DNA of 64,000 bases from Acanthaster planci (taxonomy: Eukaryota; Echinodermata; Asteroidea; Valvatida; Acanthasteridae), in contig NW_019091355.1 of assembly GCF_001949145.1 (NCBI RefSeq), positions 5,529,926-5,593,925 of the forward strand. Reading direction: 5' to 3'. The notes under the pieces were generated by a model that was given only the letters and a program-made list of their open reading frames with translations, had not been told where the DNA came from and made no database searches. Shown one piece after another: positions 37,635 through 52,513 of the stretch; the first letter of the stretch is position 1, and every line of letters starts with the position of its first letter. A program made the translations under genes and the position numbers.

Positions 37635-38502
37635 AATCTCCACGATACCTCTGAAAACTTCGTTCTTGCTTAACTGTTGGTGAAACTGGTCGGGTACAGA
37701 CTTGACAAAGCTGAGCTGAAAAAGAAAAAGATCTACTTTTTATTATAAGTGATACCGTGACATATCAAGGTTTATGAAGGAACCGGCTTTTAGGCCTGAA
37801 ATATTTTCACAATCCCTCGAAGTCTTATAATCACCAGCTGTGGAAAAGTCACAATAATAATGTGCAAGGGGGATGGACATTATTTTGCGGTATTGGGTGG
37901 TACTCACATAGTGGTGCTTAACAGGCTACTTGAGCTGAGCTTCCTAACGTCAGTTGATTCGAAGGGGCCTGTATTCTTCTTGAGAATGATGCAGCGGTTA
38001 TTCTCGAGTCATCAGTCTACAGTTCCTAGCGTAGCCGTGAAGAGCGGCGCCCGGATACGGATCTGGAAATTCATCCTTCACGCAGAAGAGGAACTCTGTT
38101 TAAGAGATTTCGTTTGAAGAGAGAGAGGGTAGAGATTGATGGGCTACATGGCGTGGCGTGAGATGACGTGGCAAGAATTTGGGAAGTGAAAACAGGGAAG
38201 CATGTGTACGGGAAGAGAACCCCCATCCGCAACAAGATTGATGTGAGGCATTATTTTTTTTTTAAGTTGGAAGTTGTGATGGGGGGGGGGGTTATACGGG
38301 AATGACTCACTGTGAAAGACAGCGGCCGTCACCATGTGGCTCACATCTTTTCTTTTCCACAAAATGTAACGATTTCATGGGTCATTTTGGTTTGTATGCG
38401 GTTGTTGTAGTTAACGTTAGTTTTGGTCTGAAAGGGCGGCGCCGAACCGTTTTCTATGCAGAGAGCTGAGATGGTTGTAAGAATTTTAAGTAAGCATAAT
38501 AA

Positions 38503-38549
38503 CAATGTAAAGCGGCTTTATGGTGGATTTGTGCGCTTTATAAAATCGT
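38503..38549 (+). repeat. LINE-tail-like fragment (GCGCTTTATAAA type)
   Basis: The fragment reads TGTAAAGCGGCTTT, then a short spacer, then GTGCGCTTTATAAAA. Tails of this pattern, with two GCGC-like blocks about 20 bases apart followed by AT-rich sequence, are common at the 3' ends of non-LTR elements in marine invertebrates. No coding part is attached. Confidence 0.4.
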
Positions 38550-41500
38550 CGTAATGATTGATTTCCTCTTAATTAGCTTTTTAATCAATCTTAGATAATG
38601 TGTGAACGTCACCACTACTCCAGCTAACACCACCACCTTCAACGCAATCTTGCTCACCACAATTGCCGTGTCATTGCCTTTGTACAACCTATCATAATCA
38701 TCCCAACGAGTGCACCGCGTCTTGTTCATATTTCAATCCATATGTCGTAAATCATAAGGTCAGCATCTTCGTGTCATTTCATGCAAGACGCCCTCCACCA
38801 CATGCTTTCCTGACCCATTGGAGGATGTCCCAGGGATGTTTACGATTCTTTCCAACCGTCCCAAACGAGTCATAAGGCTGTGCATTCCAGCGAGGGGTTC
38901 ATCTCGGCTGACAAGCCAAGCGTTAACCGATATGACAAGGTTGCCGCGGATCAACCTGCCTGCAGACTTCGGTTCATAAACCTATCAATTATCCTGTCAA
39001 AAAGTTGTCGGCGAGCCAGTATAATTAACCGCAGAGGCTGACAAGCGGGAGGGTTTCGGATTTTCTCCCTGGCTTTCAGCTGGCGTTAAAATGGATGAAT
39101 ACAGGAAGCGAATACACTTTGGACAGGATGGTCGCAGGAGTTGCATTCTCAGAAAAGGTATATTATCGGCATGTCCATGATGGATGACACGCGTGGTGCA
39201 CCTCTGTCGGTCGCCTTGACGTTGCAGATTTGTCAAAAAGCTATTAGCTTAAAAGTGTTAGTGCAGCGAGAAGGCAACAAGTTCACTTTCATCCAACAAT
39301 AACATTTGGAGGGAAGCAGGCTTGTGCACTTTGTCTGATATCTGATGGGAATATCGATTTCGTGTTTCAAAAAGACAACGGTTGATATTCAAACTGATAA
39401 GCAAGAAAAGTTTACCAGCCAAAATCTGGTTGGTTTTTGAAAAAAGTTTCAAGTGATGTAATCTTTTGAAACCTAAATGGTCCTTTTTTGCTTTGGCTTT
39501 AATAATTTGCATCATTGCTCGATAATTAAATAGGTGTGATAGGTGGAGGGTATAGCAACCAGGATCTCTGTATACATTATGTGGGTTTAATGAACTGACT
39601 GGATGTCGTCCTCTTTGGTCTACTGGTCAAGCCAGTGTTTCTGTACTCTTGTTGAAGGTGAGAAGCTATCTCCGGTCACTGACGACGACAGGTGAATTTG
39701 TTCTGGGGTAAACATGCAAGACCCTCCCGTCTACTGCGGCAGGTTGGTCTGGGAGAGGAAGCATCTGAACACTGTCACTTCTCGCTGTGCTACCGTACCG
39801 TCGGCTAGCCGCTTTAGAGCTGCTGAATTCTCTTCCTCCTAGCGACTTTCGAAATTAAGCGGTAACACCAATTCTGTCGGAGCACTACTGGCATCGGGGT
39901 GGGGGGGGGGGCTGCGCCGCGGATGTGTTCGGGCAACGTGTTTTCTAACAAATTAAAACGCTTTGTGTCACCGGCGTATCAAAGCCACCGCGACTGCTCG
40001 GGACATCTGTCCCGTCACCCGCTATCATTTCCTGACCGCGCACTGCAGTCTTGTCCGCTGCTTAACCGTCCCCGCCTGATACAATATAATCGGCGGTGCC
40101 GTTTGCTCAAATAATTAAAGGATTATTCAAGGGACATGGGGGCATATCCCGCTCACATTCATGTATCTCCTCCAGCTAGTCTCCATGGTGACGGGGGAGA
40201 TTGTGATTGGCGCCTGGAGCTTGTGACGTAATTATCGATGATTAAAAGAACTGCCGACGCGGCAGGTCTACCGCTAGGCTGGCTCTTCTCTTCGGATCCC
40301 CCCCCCCCTTATTTCCCACAAGGGTGAAATGACAGTACGAGAAAATGTGGCAGAAATAAAATCTCAGCGGGTGCCGGTGAAACGGTATTATCTTAAGAGA
40401 GCCATCAAAATTGTGTGATTGAATCCAGACAAACAGAAACTCGGCGGCCGGCGAGTGGGAGCCTATTGAAGCCGCGGAGGCAAACTTGGCTTCAGTACAA
40501 CCATCATCATGGTACAGCAACGCTAAGCTGTCAAAAATTCGGATGAAAAGCACGGCAGCTCCATGTGTAGGGCCTCGAGGCGTCGGGGCTGTTCTTCGTA
40601 TACTTTTTTTGGTTTTTTGGTGGTTGCGGTGTGGTGATGACGCAAACCGTCTTGAGGAGATTCCCAGGCGGTGCAAGGCGTGAGACTTCCTCACTTGGCG
40701 GGGGAGCAGGCCCGGTGATGTTGGATGACACTCGTTTAGCCTCCGATATGACGATTTAGGCCCGGGGATGCAGGCTGTAATGTTCGAACTGTGCGTCATA
40801 GAAGAAACAGCCAAGAAACATATGAAAAAACAAAAAGAGGCCCTACTCTAAAATTGGCCACTTTTTAATCCAGTAGCAAGCACTGTAGAATCAGAAGGGA
40901 ATTTACTTCCATGAAAAAAAGTGTGAACTTTATTTTGAAAATGTGAATGTTGCGAATTTGAACAAAATTAATGCTGAAGTTTGGACATTGGAAACCTAGT
41001 TACTGTACACTTTAAATTGGATAGCACCCTCTTTTAGCGAGGAGTGTCGATTACGCTCGTTCAAAGGCAGATCTTTCCTTTCAAATCTCAGTGTCGCCAT
41101 CATCATCACAAACGTATATCAGAAATCTACATGTGGGATGCTCGATTTTGTTTTATGCTTCCCTTTACTTGTGGCCCCTGGCCCAGGTCTAGCACCTAGT
41201 ATACATCCCAGTCCCTGTGTACTGACATTATGTCGCATAAAATTATAGTATGACTTGGCTATCGATACAAAAAGCGTTGTTTTAATCAAACATCTGTAGA
41301 GGAATGTATAGATTCACTGTCGTCTCTCTTCACCGGAATCATGGTGCCTGACTAACCAACCCCTTCCCCCAAATGCTGTCATCAAATTCAGCTTTGGAAT
41401 TCCTTTGATGGCTCGCCGAACTGACATCGCAATTTCCCGTCGTCCCAAATGCTGCTATCCCATGGGGTCTTGGCCCCGAATTCCCTACCCTATGGGATCT

Positions 41501-44008
41501 AGAAACGTCTGCAAAACCACTTTTCCCCCTGTCACCGACTTTTAATTCAACATGCCAGCGGCGGCACACCATACCGGCACTGCACCGAGACGTGCAAGTT
41601 ATCGCTCTGAAATTTTAATCGAAATAAATGCTTTGACTTTCCGACTTTTCCGGTGATCAATATCTCGGCATGCGAAAATCCAATTTATTTGACAAAAAAA
41701 TGGATGAATGGAGATCTAGAAATTGATTCGGTGGAAGCAGCAGTCATTGGAAACATTTGTTTGAAGTATTGCTGACTTTTCCCCATCAACAGCCGCCTAA
41801 GGCCGCTTTTACTCTCGGCCAATTTTACGGAGCTTGTATAGACTGCTGGTAAATTGAACAGAGTTTCAATGACGCTTCACTGGTTGGCTGAGTTGCCTCT
41901 CGGAATCTTAAGGTATAAACATCACCAGATTTCATTACCTTCCTCGTTTCAGGTTTTGCGAAAGTTTTTGTCTGACCTAAGTAAATAAATAAACGGAGAA
42001 AAGGCCATTTGTTTCGCGCGAAACGACAAGAAATTCATTTGTGTAATAATGCCCTCTGTCTTGCAGGACACTTGAGAGTGATAAAAGGAAGCTTCCCTAA
42101 ACAATGTCGATGATGTAATTCATCAAACAGCCTCGTAAGATTCGCTCCGAAATGCTCCAATCTCCAACTGTCGGCTTGTCAACCGAACTATGCAGATGTT
42201 GACCTCTGCACACCCAGGCTCACTAAGCGCGGTGTGTTATATACCGCCTTGTTTTATTATCGACAACATTTCTCATTTGATGTCAATTTGTCATTAAGGC
42301 GCTGTATCTGTGGGTAGCCTCCGCACAGCCCCAGAAGAGCGTCTGTGACGAGTCAGAGCTGTGAAGCTGACGGCTGCTATAGAGCGCCAAATGTGTCAAT
42401 GATCGTCACGAGCTTCAGTGATGTCTGCCACCCATAAACATGTGCAATGCATTTTGCTGATCACATTACTACGTGTATTGTGTGATGTCAAGTGACAACA
42501 TTTGTCTTCAAATGAATCCTGAATTGGGAAAGGATCACAGCAGAAGACCCCAAAATCCATGGACTTTAAGTTGAAATGTACCCCATCGCAAAGTACAACC
42601 CAAATAATATTCTGCCAACTTTTCAGCCCATGTGGCAAACACCTGAACTGTGATCCAGTCAAGTCAAACGTTGATAATGAGTTGAACCGCATGGCTATAG
42701 TCACAGGAAATTGACAAAGAAATTTGGTTCATATGACTTGACCTGATACCGGATGAACTTGTCATAGGGTTGTTAGTGACTTACGATGACTTGATCGTTA
42801 TGCACCGGATGATGCCGACATGAATTTGTTTGTTTCAGCATTTCTTACCAACGGAGACTGCTTGTTTCCCCCCGCAATAGTCAGTACAGTAGTCTGGCCC
42901 CAAGTCAGCTGAGTTGAATTTTTCCTAAACGAAGTAGTTAAAGAATCTGTCCACAGATTTGTGCCTAGTTTAAGATTTTGTAAGTCAAGTGCCGCTGAAT
43001 GGTGCAAACCGGCCGTACTGAGCACGCTGTAGGCCTATGGCACATAATCCAGCATGTGCAGGTGTATAGTTCGTTTCACGTTTAAGGTATGATGCGCTGG
43101 GCTCTTTACTGTCGTGGCTGTCTCCTTCAATAGCATTATACATGTTTATACGTATTACCCTTCAAACTGATTCAATGAACTTATTCGTCCTATGACAGTG
43201 GTCTCCGTTCAAGACGTTATACATGAATATGGATCTTAATTTCTCAACCATCAACTTGGTTTTTTTCCTGTGGTCTTTTCGTACCAAGTGGTACAAAACT
43301 CACGCAAAACAGCTGCTTTATGTCTCAGCGTTTCTTAAACCATAACAAATTCATACAGGATATTTTTTTATTTGGGATTACAAAGGTGAGTTTGTCCGAG
43401 TCATAATTCGGGTTACTGAGGCCGTGTCCGAAACGGATTTTCAGAACTACGGCTATATTGTCTGCGTGTCTCTGTATATTTTCAATAAAGTGAAGACCTA
43501 AACCTAGCTCTGGACAAGAGATTCGGATGCATGCAGCCTAACTTGATTCCACCAAATTCACACAAAAGAAACCCCCAAGTCTGGCCTTTGTCGTCGCATG
43601 CCTCCCCATGGGGGGATTCGGCCGCCGCACATGATCCTGCTTTATACGGGACATGTGTCAGACCATAGCTCTATGGTCAGACCACAAAGGGAACAAAACG
43701 CCAAGCCCCCGTTTTCACAAAACCACTCTGGGTGATTATGAAACCATCGGCTTGCCATACCCATCCCTGCTGCGAGGCCCGGGGACCGGCGGTGTGGGCT
43801 GTTTGTTCCTGTCGGCTTCGCCTCTGTTGTCGCCCGTCCAGTAGACGATAAATATTGTGTTTTGCCTGTCTTGCTGTGCGGATACCGACAGCTGAGTTTA
43901 CTGTCAGTCCCTCGAGCCGATAAGCTGCGTTGTCCTGTCCGTTAATGTCAATGAAATATCGCTGTTGTATCGATAGAGAATATACCATCTGTAAATGTTG
44001 TATACCAG

Positions 44009-44178
44009 GCAAGATATGGGACGGAGGGGTATCCCCTTACCTGTCCAATCCCAATACACACTCTAGACCATTGTTACCTAACACATCCCCCCTAGAAGTC
44101 AGTAAAAAATTCATGAGATTCCGATCAAACACTGACCAACACAAAGGCAGGGGGGGTTCTCTCCGTCCCATATCTTGC
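44009..44178. mobile_element. 170-bp foldback element with perfect 18-bp terminal inverted repeats
   Basis: The left end GCAAGATATGGGACGGAG (44009-44026) and the right end (44161-44178) are exact reverse complements. GGGG/CCCC-rich sequence lies just inside both ends. The element has no coding capacity and looks like a MITE. No clear target-site duplication was seen. Confidence 0.6.
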
Positions 44179-45074
44179 TTCAAATGAAATGTTGTAGGAA
44201 CCAACAACAATCGCATCAGCTCAGACCAACGGGAGCTTGTGGCGTTTCATTTGCGCGTTTTACATGAGAACAAATCAAGGTCACACCTGCTTTAGGGACA
44301 GTATTAGGCGCATTCTCTTTATACTAACAAAAGTGAGTAACTTTCTTCCCACTCCCTTTCGCACAATGGTCAATATTCCAACTCACATGTACATGTAGAA
44401 GAAAACTCGTCAGAGACGAGTAATTTTTTTCACGAGACTGCAGTGACAGAGGAAACTTTGCGATCATCTAAGCACTTTCCAAACAACGACTTCGACTCTA
44501 TGGTAAGTTTAAGATCATTCTGATTGACAGCAATTACACTAATGAAAGACCTTATGAGAAGCTGTAATCACTCGTGTTGAAAACAGAGTCTGGCCTGACC
44601 GCTTTGGAACCTATGATAAGCGATACCAGCGGTGATTGACGTGCAGCATTTGCCCACTGCGGACTGGGCGGCGGACACCCGACCACAGTCAACCCTCGCG
44701 TAATCAGACCTGGCATATTACGGATACGTGAACTACTCGTCTGAGGATACCGCAGGGGCCACCCACCTTAACGTGTCCTATTACGAATGCAGTGAGTGGA
44801 TGGAGGACCAATCAAAGCGATGGAAATATGAAAGGTCTCGAACGAGTAGTTAATGACCCAGAAATAGGATTTGAGAAAAGGTGCACTTAGACGCGAAAAA
44901 CAACGGCAATTTTTCATGGTCTGGTCGGCCAGCGTGTTTTTTTTTTAAAATTACACAACTATCAGGGATGTACATGTACTTTCCTGTGGGAAAATGGTTC
45001 AGCTTGCTTGAGAGAACAGTCTTGGCGCATTGTGGGAGCATCCTTTGTTGACATGCCGGACTTTACTTCCGTCT

Positions 45075-45190
45075 GAAAATATCCTCGAGAGCCACGATTT
45101 TAGCCTTTATTCAAGTCGGACTTCCCCAGCATGTTTTGTAAAGAACTTGATTCTGCGACCGGCCGACGTCAGAAATTATCTTTTCCATTT
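45075..45190 (+). repeat. Dispersed repeat family B, second copy
   Basis: The segment aligns over about 100 bases with 5785-5900 in the same orientation. Shared words are TCCTC, CCACGATT, TAGC, TTCCC(C)AGC and TGTTNTGTAAA in the same order, at very roughly 70% identity by eye. The class is unknown and there is no open frame. Confidence 0.45.
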
Positions 45191-48100
45191 TCACGAAGTT
45201 AATGAGATTGGACCTAAATCAAGTCTTTATTTAGCAGGAAATTCCAGCAACACAGTCGGTGTCAGGAAACTCACAGTTTTAATATTAACCTCAGTTTAGA
45301 TTAAGACCGGTTGAACAGTCTAGTCTCATGATACTATCAATTTTTCTTTGGACGTTTTCCGAGTCTTGGTTCCGTCGGCAGCATGGATTGCAGGCTCCGC
45401 AAAGTCATAATTTCATATATCAATTTAATAATCTGGGTCAATTTTTCTGGAGCACAACCATCCAATCTTCTAAACGATCAGATATTTGATTTTTATTAGT
45501 ATTAGTTTGTGTCGTGCATTCATGATTTCCAAAATGGTTCTAAAGTCGGATACACATGAGAGTTCAATGTTGCTTTATGGAGAAAATTATAACCGTCTAC
45601 GGCATATCGTTTGAGGGCGCACTTTGTCCCAGCGGTGAAAATTTCTTGTTCCATACTAACGGTTGAGTCGTAGACTCCCAACTTGTCGGAAACGAAGCAA
45701 ATAAACGACTTGCACCTGCATTGCCGCGTTTCGCAAATTACGATATGGTTTCAATCCTTGCCGTGGGCTGGCCAAATCACGAGGTCTCTGTAACTGGTAC
45801 TGTCTCCAATATTAGATTTTAATGTCCCGCGAGCGTCTAGTTCTGCCCTGCCAGTACAGCTCTGTTCTGCCAAACGGAATCTGGAAAAGCCGGTTTGATG
45901 TATTATTTAGCGGTGTTTTCTGTGGCTTTTTTCCCCTTATGTGGCCGTGACTGGGAGGGCAGGATGGCAAGCGGCCTGAACAAACTGAGACGGGCCTTTC
46001 ATCCGCGCCGCTTCCCGGTAGGACCTCCTTGGCTCTCGGTCGGGTGCGACGGTCCGAGTTGATGATAATGTCAATTTGGATTTGAGGTGGGCAGATTCGA
46101 GATGATGGCTTGATGAACCAGATCCAGCCTGGGCCAGTCTCCGAGCCCAGACCCTCGCATTTCTACTGCGGTTGGGCACCGCTGACCAGGTTAGGAGGGA
46201 ATGAAACTGCCTTGTTGGCGGTCACCGCTTCGGGGATGAGACGAAATTTCGCCAAGCTGAAATCCAATCTGAAGACACGTAGTTGTAACAGTCTTATGGG
46301 TGGTTTGTGTCAACACAATTATTGATTCGACTGCAAGTCGTGGGAATCGAAATAACAAAGCTTGACTGCAGTGCTGTGCACTGAACCTCACTCAGAATAG
46401 TGGAATAAATGTAGAAAGTCGCATTTCAAAAGATATGAAAGATACACGGTGTATTAGTTTTCATCTCATCATCTGCTCATCGTCCCTGATGTTGACCGTC
46501 AGCCAATTTTAGTCTTATTAGTTGTGGCCTCTGCACTTTCTTTGCTTTACATTTACCTCATCACCCTCAATAATTTCAATGACCTCAGCTAAATTTATGC
46601 TTTCCTGGGTCTGTTTCGTCAAGCAGTTCCCTGAGTTTGTCTACACTCATGCACCCCCATCCATCACTGACTCCGTCTCACGTCCTATCGGGGTCTTCCT
46701 CCTTTCGTGTATCCAGTCTCCCCTCTTTCCCCTACCTAGTTTAATTATCATCGAGCCTGTCACCTTGCCATCATCTCTTCTCTTCATCTCATCTCCTGTC
46801 ACTGACCTTCCCTAGCCTTGGAGGGGGGGTATAGATACGAGGAGAGAGAGTCATCCTCTCCCCACATCTCGCCGGCTGACTTGCACCCGGTTGTGACATC
46901 CCCAAGACGCGGAGATGAAACCAAGATGATATTTCCGTTGGCTGGCCTGTCTTGTCGCGCTGTCTTCGGCGGGGCGGGCTCTCCACTGCTCACTGAACCG
47001 TGCAGATTGGAGAAGAGTACATAACAATGCGCAGATCCATTGGGAGACAGATTGCACTATCCATGTCAACGTGGTTCAACTTGCCTTGAATACCATTCGG
47101 TTTTGTAATGTTGCAAGTTTATCACTTTATTTCAAAGTACACTTTAACAGTGCAAAATTGAGACCACCAAAGAGACAAATCTTGGTTGCCTCTGGTTATA
47201 ATTCGCAGAATGCTTTTTTATCTTTTACCGAAAATAACACGAAGAGTGATTAGAGACGGATGTTCACGGGACACAAGGTAGGCTTGTGTTTTGTTGTTCA
47301 GAAAACTGAGTCGCATATAATTTCGGACTCGACGAAAAACGACCCCTCGACCACGGTACGCATTCTTGTTATTCACAAGCAATAAGAACATACACGTGAG
47401 GAAATTTCATGCAAGTCGAAATTTCATCCGTCGCTGTAGCAAAACGCTTGTCCTATACCCACCATGTCCTCGGGCATCGGTGCTCTCAACGATAATAGTT
47501 GTATCCATTGTGTCAGACTAATAGAATGACCGACATTAATGCTTGTTATTATATTGTCCTGCTGGAGCGAGGTTCTGTGGTTCCGTATACGGAGAGGATG
47601 GACAGATCATCCTCGATGACGTAATGAGTTGCGACACAGCCAATAAAAATGACGCCCGCTTGAAACTGCAGTAAAGTAGGGTAAGTGTACCAATCGGATT
47701 TTGCTTTGCAAAAGAATACATGTGACGTTACACTAATAAGCTTCAAAACTTCATCATCATGGGACGCTAATTGATAAAAATGACGTCTACCCCACTCACT
47801 GGAAAGGACACAAACATGCACACTCCATGAAGACATAGAGAGATTGTACTCGTCCATTTTACTGACTTAAGTCCTCTGTTTTTAGAGTGAGTAAGTTTTT
47901 TTAAAGTCATTCTCTTGAAATGTTATGGGGTTTTCTCATCGCTAGTTGACGCAAGAGGGCGCAACTTTAGGTTGGAGGTACTATGTTTACCGTTGAGAAC
48001 CTGGTACCGTGACCTCTATGGTCTCTGGCTTTGAAGACGATTTTGAAGCAAAGAAATAAAGCTCATTCGTTGTACTGGCATAGTGTACTCGAATGTTGAG

Positions 48101-49691
48101 TTTTGCTTTAGGGGATACCTTTTGGGGGAGTTTATCTGTCAAACTGCGCCAAAAAGAAAAAGAAAAAATGAAAAAAGAAGTGAATAAATTCTGGCAAAAA
48201 AAGAAGCACTTTGTAGCAGTGCCAAGGGGAACACGGGTATGTCATGTCTGTATGTTATGATACGGCGGTGGCAGCTCTTGATGTAGTCCCCGCATAATTA
48301 AAAGTAAACACGCAACAGAAGGTTGATAGGCGCGTTGTTGGATCGATCGCCTGCGGTAGCCGGCCCGGCCAGCGGTTTCGCCCCAGCACGCTCAGCCGTC
48401 AAAACGTGCCCCGGAATACCGCCAGAAACTCCCCGCCAAGCACACGCTCCTCCCCAGAAACAAAAACACACTGTCAGGAGCGATCGCGCGGATAATTCGG
48501 GGGCAAGTCCTGCAAAAGGGGCAAAAACCTGCACAACACTAGAACAAAAACAGGACGTGGATGCTTAATATCGCCGTGATATGAGCGACTTGATGGGGGG
48601 AGAGAAGCAAAGGGGGGCATTCCTGGGGGTAGAAAAACAAAAATCGAGCGAAGCAATTCCGAGGTTCCGACATCCCTAGGGCATGGATTGGCCGGGAAAG
48701 AGACAGAAAGCCGTTCATTGTCAGATATTTCTACTGAGCACACATCCGAGTAATCACAATGGAGATTTTAATGGTTGCCGGATTATTGCATAGTTTCTAC
48801 TGTGTACTAGCAGGAGGGTGCATTTAGGCGGTATCACCGAGTTAAAATCAAACACAAAAGCCAAACAAAACACAAACACTCGCAAAACACAAAAACAGAT
48901 CAAGGATGCATGGTTGTCATTCCGGTTGCGATTAATACGTCTGACTCTTCAGCTTTTCTTACTACGGAACAAATGAGCAAAAACAGCATCTGATTAATTT
49001 ATCCTTGTATCACTCGAGCAAAAGCTGCGATTGGTTTGAAAGCAGTGACAGACGTTAATTCACCCTACTTCCCTGGTTGTGAGTAAGCATCGAAGGAGCT
49101 CATCTTTCTCACCCAAAGTACCGTTATCTAAATTTGAATTCATTACCTATACTTCCCCACCGACATTGGCAGGTCCAGGCAAAGCCAACGGGGTCATGCC
49201 CCAATATTCAGGGGGGAAAAAATGAAACAACGACATTTCTAAAAGGATTTTGTTCACTCTCCTTCCTTCTAAAAGCCCCACAATTTAACTTTATCCCTCG
49301 AAAAGACCATAAAGGGGTACGCGAAGAGGTTTCCAAATTCATGGGCTGCTAACAACGATAATTTTGACACCTCCAAAATCGGTTCTGGATCCACCCTGGC
49401 CGTCCCAAATATACATTAGTAAGCATTGGCTCAAAGAAAAGAAACAATAATGGAATTTTAAAACCGCAAACATCCCAAAGAAAATAATTTTTATCCTCTA
49501 GCGATCCTCAAAGACAGTAGGAAAAACCACAAATTACCAGAAAAAAAACACAACCGTGATCATACCACATCCGCGCGAGGACAAAAAAGACGCCTGCATT
49601 CAACGTGTTATCCCAGTAACACGATTACTGTGGCGTTATGGACGCAGGCGAGTGTCGGTTGTATCGACGGCTAACGCACCTGTAGGCTGTG

Positions 49692-49712
49692 CCTCTCTCT
49701 CTCTCTCTCTCC
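49692..49712. repeat. (CT)n microsatellite
   Basis: About ten CT dinucleotides in an uninterrupted run. Confidence 0.85.
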
Positions 49713-52448
49713 TTCTCTTTTTGTATGCTCTCCCCTCACTGGCCCAGACTGAAATAGCGTGTTCCACTCTCTCTCATCAATGTCAGGCTGAATCATCAGC
49801 TTCTCGAAGATGATTGATGACTGGAGGTAATATCACTTTCTTCATTTGCTCCTCGAGTGCGAGGTATTCCCCTTAGATTGGTTGCTAGTCGCTCCAGGAT
49901 GCAAACCCTTTCACACGGATGAGCATGGTATAAATCCATTCTGTAAGGGGGTCGAGGGCGCTACCGGACCGTCTGACACAACAGTGCAGGTTATTCCTTG
50001 ACTTTCAAGAATACTTGAGTTGCACGAATTAGTATTTTACAGACAAATCCAGAGTAAAACTTTGTCTGAGAAGACGGGTTTACGGGCCCGCCCTGTGGAT
50101 TGGTTAAATACAGGTTTCACGTGTGGCGTTGTATGCCGGATACCACCACTTTGAAATTTGAAATTTGACACTTTCTCACCAAGGACAATATTTTAGGGCC
50201 CATAAATGTCTTGAATGCAATGATGGGACAAGACCAGGTAATAGTGAAATCGGGTGCATTAAACCTTTACATGCATCATTTATTAATAGGGCCTACATGG
50301 AACCCCTGTACACCATCCAAACAAAGAAGATCATCCATTTTATGTGGGAGTGAAAAGAGACATTCCAGTTTAAGAGGACCATCTGTAAAATAATAGCAAG
50401 ACAAGTTTTGAATGCTGAAAAAAAAATGCTTAAAGCCATGCACTGTTGTTAGTAAATCTTTTCTGGAAGACTGGGGGCTATGATAATCGTTATGAGAAAA
50501 AAAACAGTGTCTTTCCAACGAGCGACTTGTAACGCGTCTAGCGATCTGACTGCGAGAGATGTCTCAACAAGCCAATAAAGTTCGCGGGTCAACATCACTT
50601 ATCACATTAGATCATTTAGCCCCGTCCTCAGTGAGAACAGCAGTAACTACATTATCAGTGAGGAAGATAGCCTGGAATACATCCTGGTCAAATAATTGGC
50701 TTTGGCTGAAATGGGTTAGCGAACTGTGGTTTAGAATTCAATTCAATCCCTTCTGCATGAGTCTCGGTATTGCCATGAAACTCCAGTTTTCCTCTTCCTG
50801 AAAATAGTAACTTCGATCGTTGGGCCTTCGTCCTTATCCTTGGGATAATCATAACGCATGTTAGTGCTGTATTAAAGTAAAATTTATTTGATAAAACAAG
50901 CTTCCGCCTAATTTCTCATCCAATTGGGGAATGCTTTACACGTATAACTTCGTGTCTTCGTATAGCCGAACCACCTCTATATGATGGATTAATTAATAGG
51001 TATGGCATTCACAAATGATCCTTAAAACTCATTTCAAAGTTTTATTTGGGGTCAGCTTTTGGCCAGTAGAGATCTTTCATTAGCCATCCCTCGAAGATTG
51101 TATAGCTAACGTAATACATCAGCATGCAAAATACTGACGATGGAATTGGGATGTTTGCGATCTAATTCATATAACTGGCACAAATTCACCAGATTTATGG
51201 CAGGGCTCAGGCTGCAGGGCCGCTTCAACTTGCCAACTTTTTTGTACGTCACCCTCTCTGCAGAATAGCTAGTGTATGACAGCGTACTGCTCGAAGTCAT
51301 CAGCAAGCGCAACCGCTTCCCTAAGCTGGTGGTCCGCTGACTTCTCCTCATACATCGTGGGTTGTAGGAAGCAACGGCGTTTGAAAATTAAACCTGACGC
51401 AACCTGTCTGTTGATTCCCTCTCCCTTCCCGTTGCAACCGAGAACAGACACCACACCTACCCGGCCCTTGGCAATAGCATTGACCTCAATCCTGCAGACT
51501 CAAACTAGTCATATCCATGTGGGGCATCGGTGCAACCTTGAACCAACCTCAGCGATCGACGTGGCCTTGAAATAATTTTCAAAGACTCAGACCCACCAAA
51601 TTAGTCATCATTCATCAGTGCTTTCACCCTAAATCGAGACTGTGCCACCCATCGAAGTAGTTGGGTTCTATCACAGACAATCAGTTTGTTGGACCACGGA
51701 CCAGAGTGATTATGGCGGCTTGACAAGTTGTAATTTGCTCTGTCCTCGCCAAATCTTGAGGGGTTGAGTCTGTCCCGGCCCTCTTCTGTTCCTATCGACC
51801 CAGATTTCGACGGTTCGCGACGTCTTGGGCCTACCAGTCCTGATAGTTTTACCGAGCAGAGTGAAGCCAGGCTAGCTGACGGTATACAGGGGCTCCATGT
51901 CAGAGTCGGTTTCTGCAGATGACTGATATGCAATATCGCTGTCTTCAGCTGGCAATCAGACCCGATATCGCTGCCGCATCGGCCTGTCGTGTCTTGAGGC
52001 CATCACCTGGAGAAGAGAACCAAGCAAAAACGACTGCTCCATGATTGAATGAAACCAAAATGATGGACTGAAATAATACGGTTTGTGACATACGGAGTCC
52101 TTTGAAAATCTGCACGATATAAACACTAAAGATAACGAAACATTCAACCAGACGTGAAAGTTTCCATCTCTCAATATGCTCTATCGCATCTATTTTTAAG
52201 AATATACATAATGATCATGTCAATTTCTGCCACGATTCTAATCTAAATGTTGAAACTAAAATACAAAATGAAGTAGAGTTAAGTGGCTGGTTTTTCAATA
52301 GACATAAACAATAGTCTTTACACCAGCTTGCCGAAATCGTGTTGAAATTTCTCCTATGAAAAATATATCTTAACTTGGCAGCACCTTTTTAAACAAGCAT
52401 TTATAGTTTCTTAGTACTGATTTTAATATTTATTCATTTATATTTTGG

Positions 52449-52513
52449 TGTACAGCGCCTTGGAGCAGCATAATGGATTGGGCGCTTTATAAATGTCAGT
52501 TGTTATTATTATA
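52449..52513 (+). repeat. LINE 3'-tail-like fragment with (TTA)n end
   Basis: The fragment reads GTACAGCGCCTTGGAGC, a short spacer, then GGGCGCTTTATAAATGTC, and ends in GTTATTATTATA. The GCGC..GCGCTTTATAAA..(TTA)n pattern is the usual 3' end of several non-LTR elements. No reverse transcriptase sequence was found upstream, so this is a 5'-truncated or solitary tail. Confidence 0.55.

Noticed and set aside
40242-40814. A 190-codon minus-strand open frame
   Set aside because: No recognisable domain, no splice context, a homopolymer C tract inside the frame, and long frames also open on the other strand. It is likely a chance frame in GC-rich DNA.
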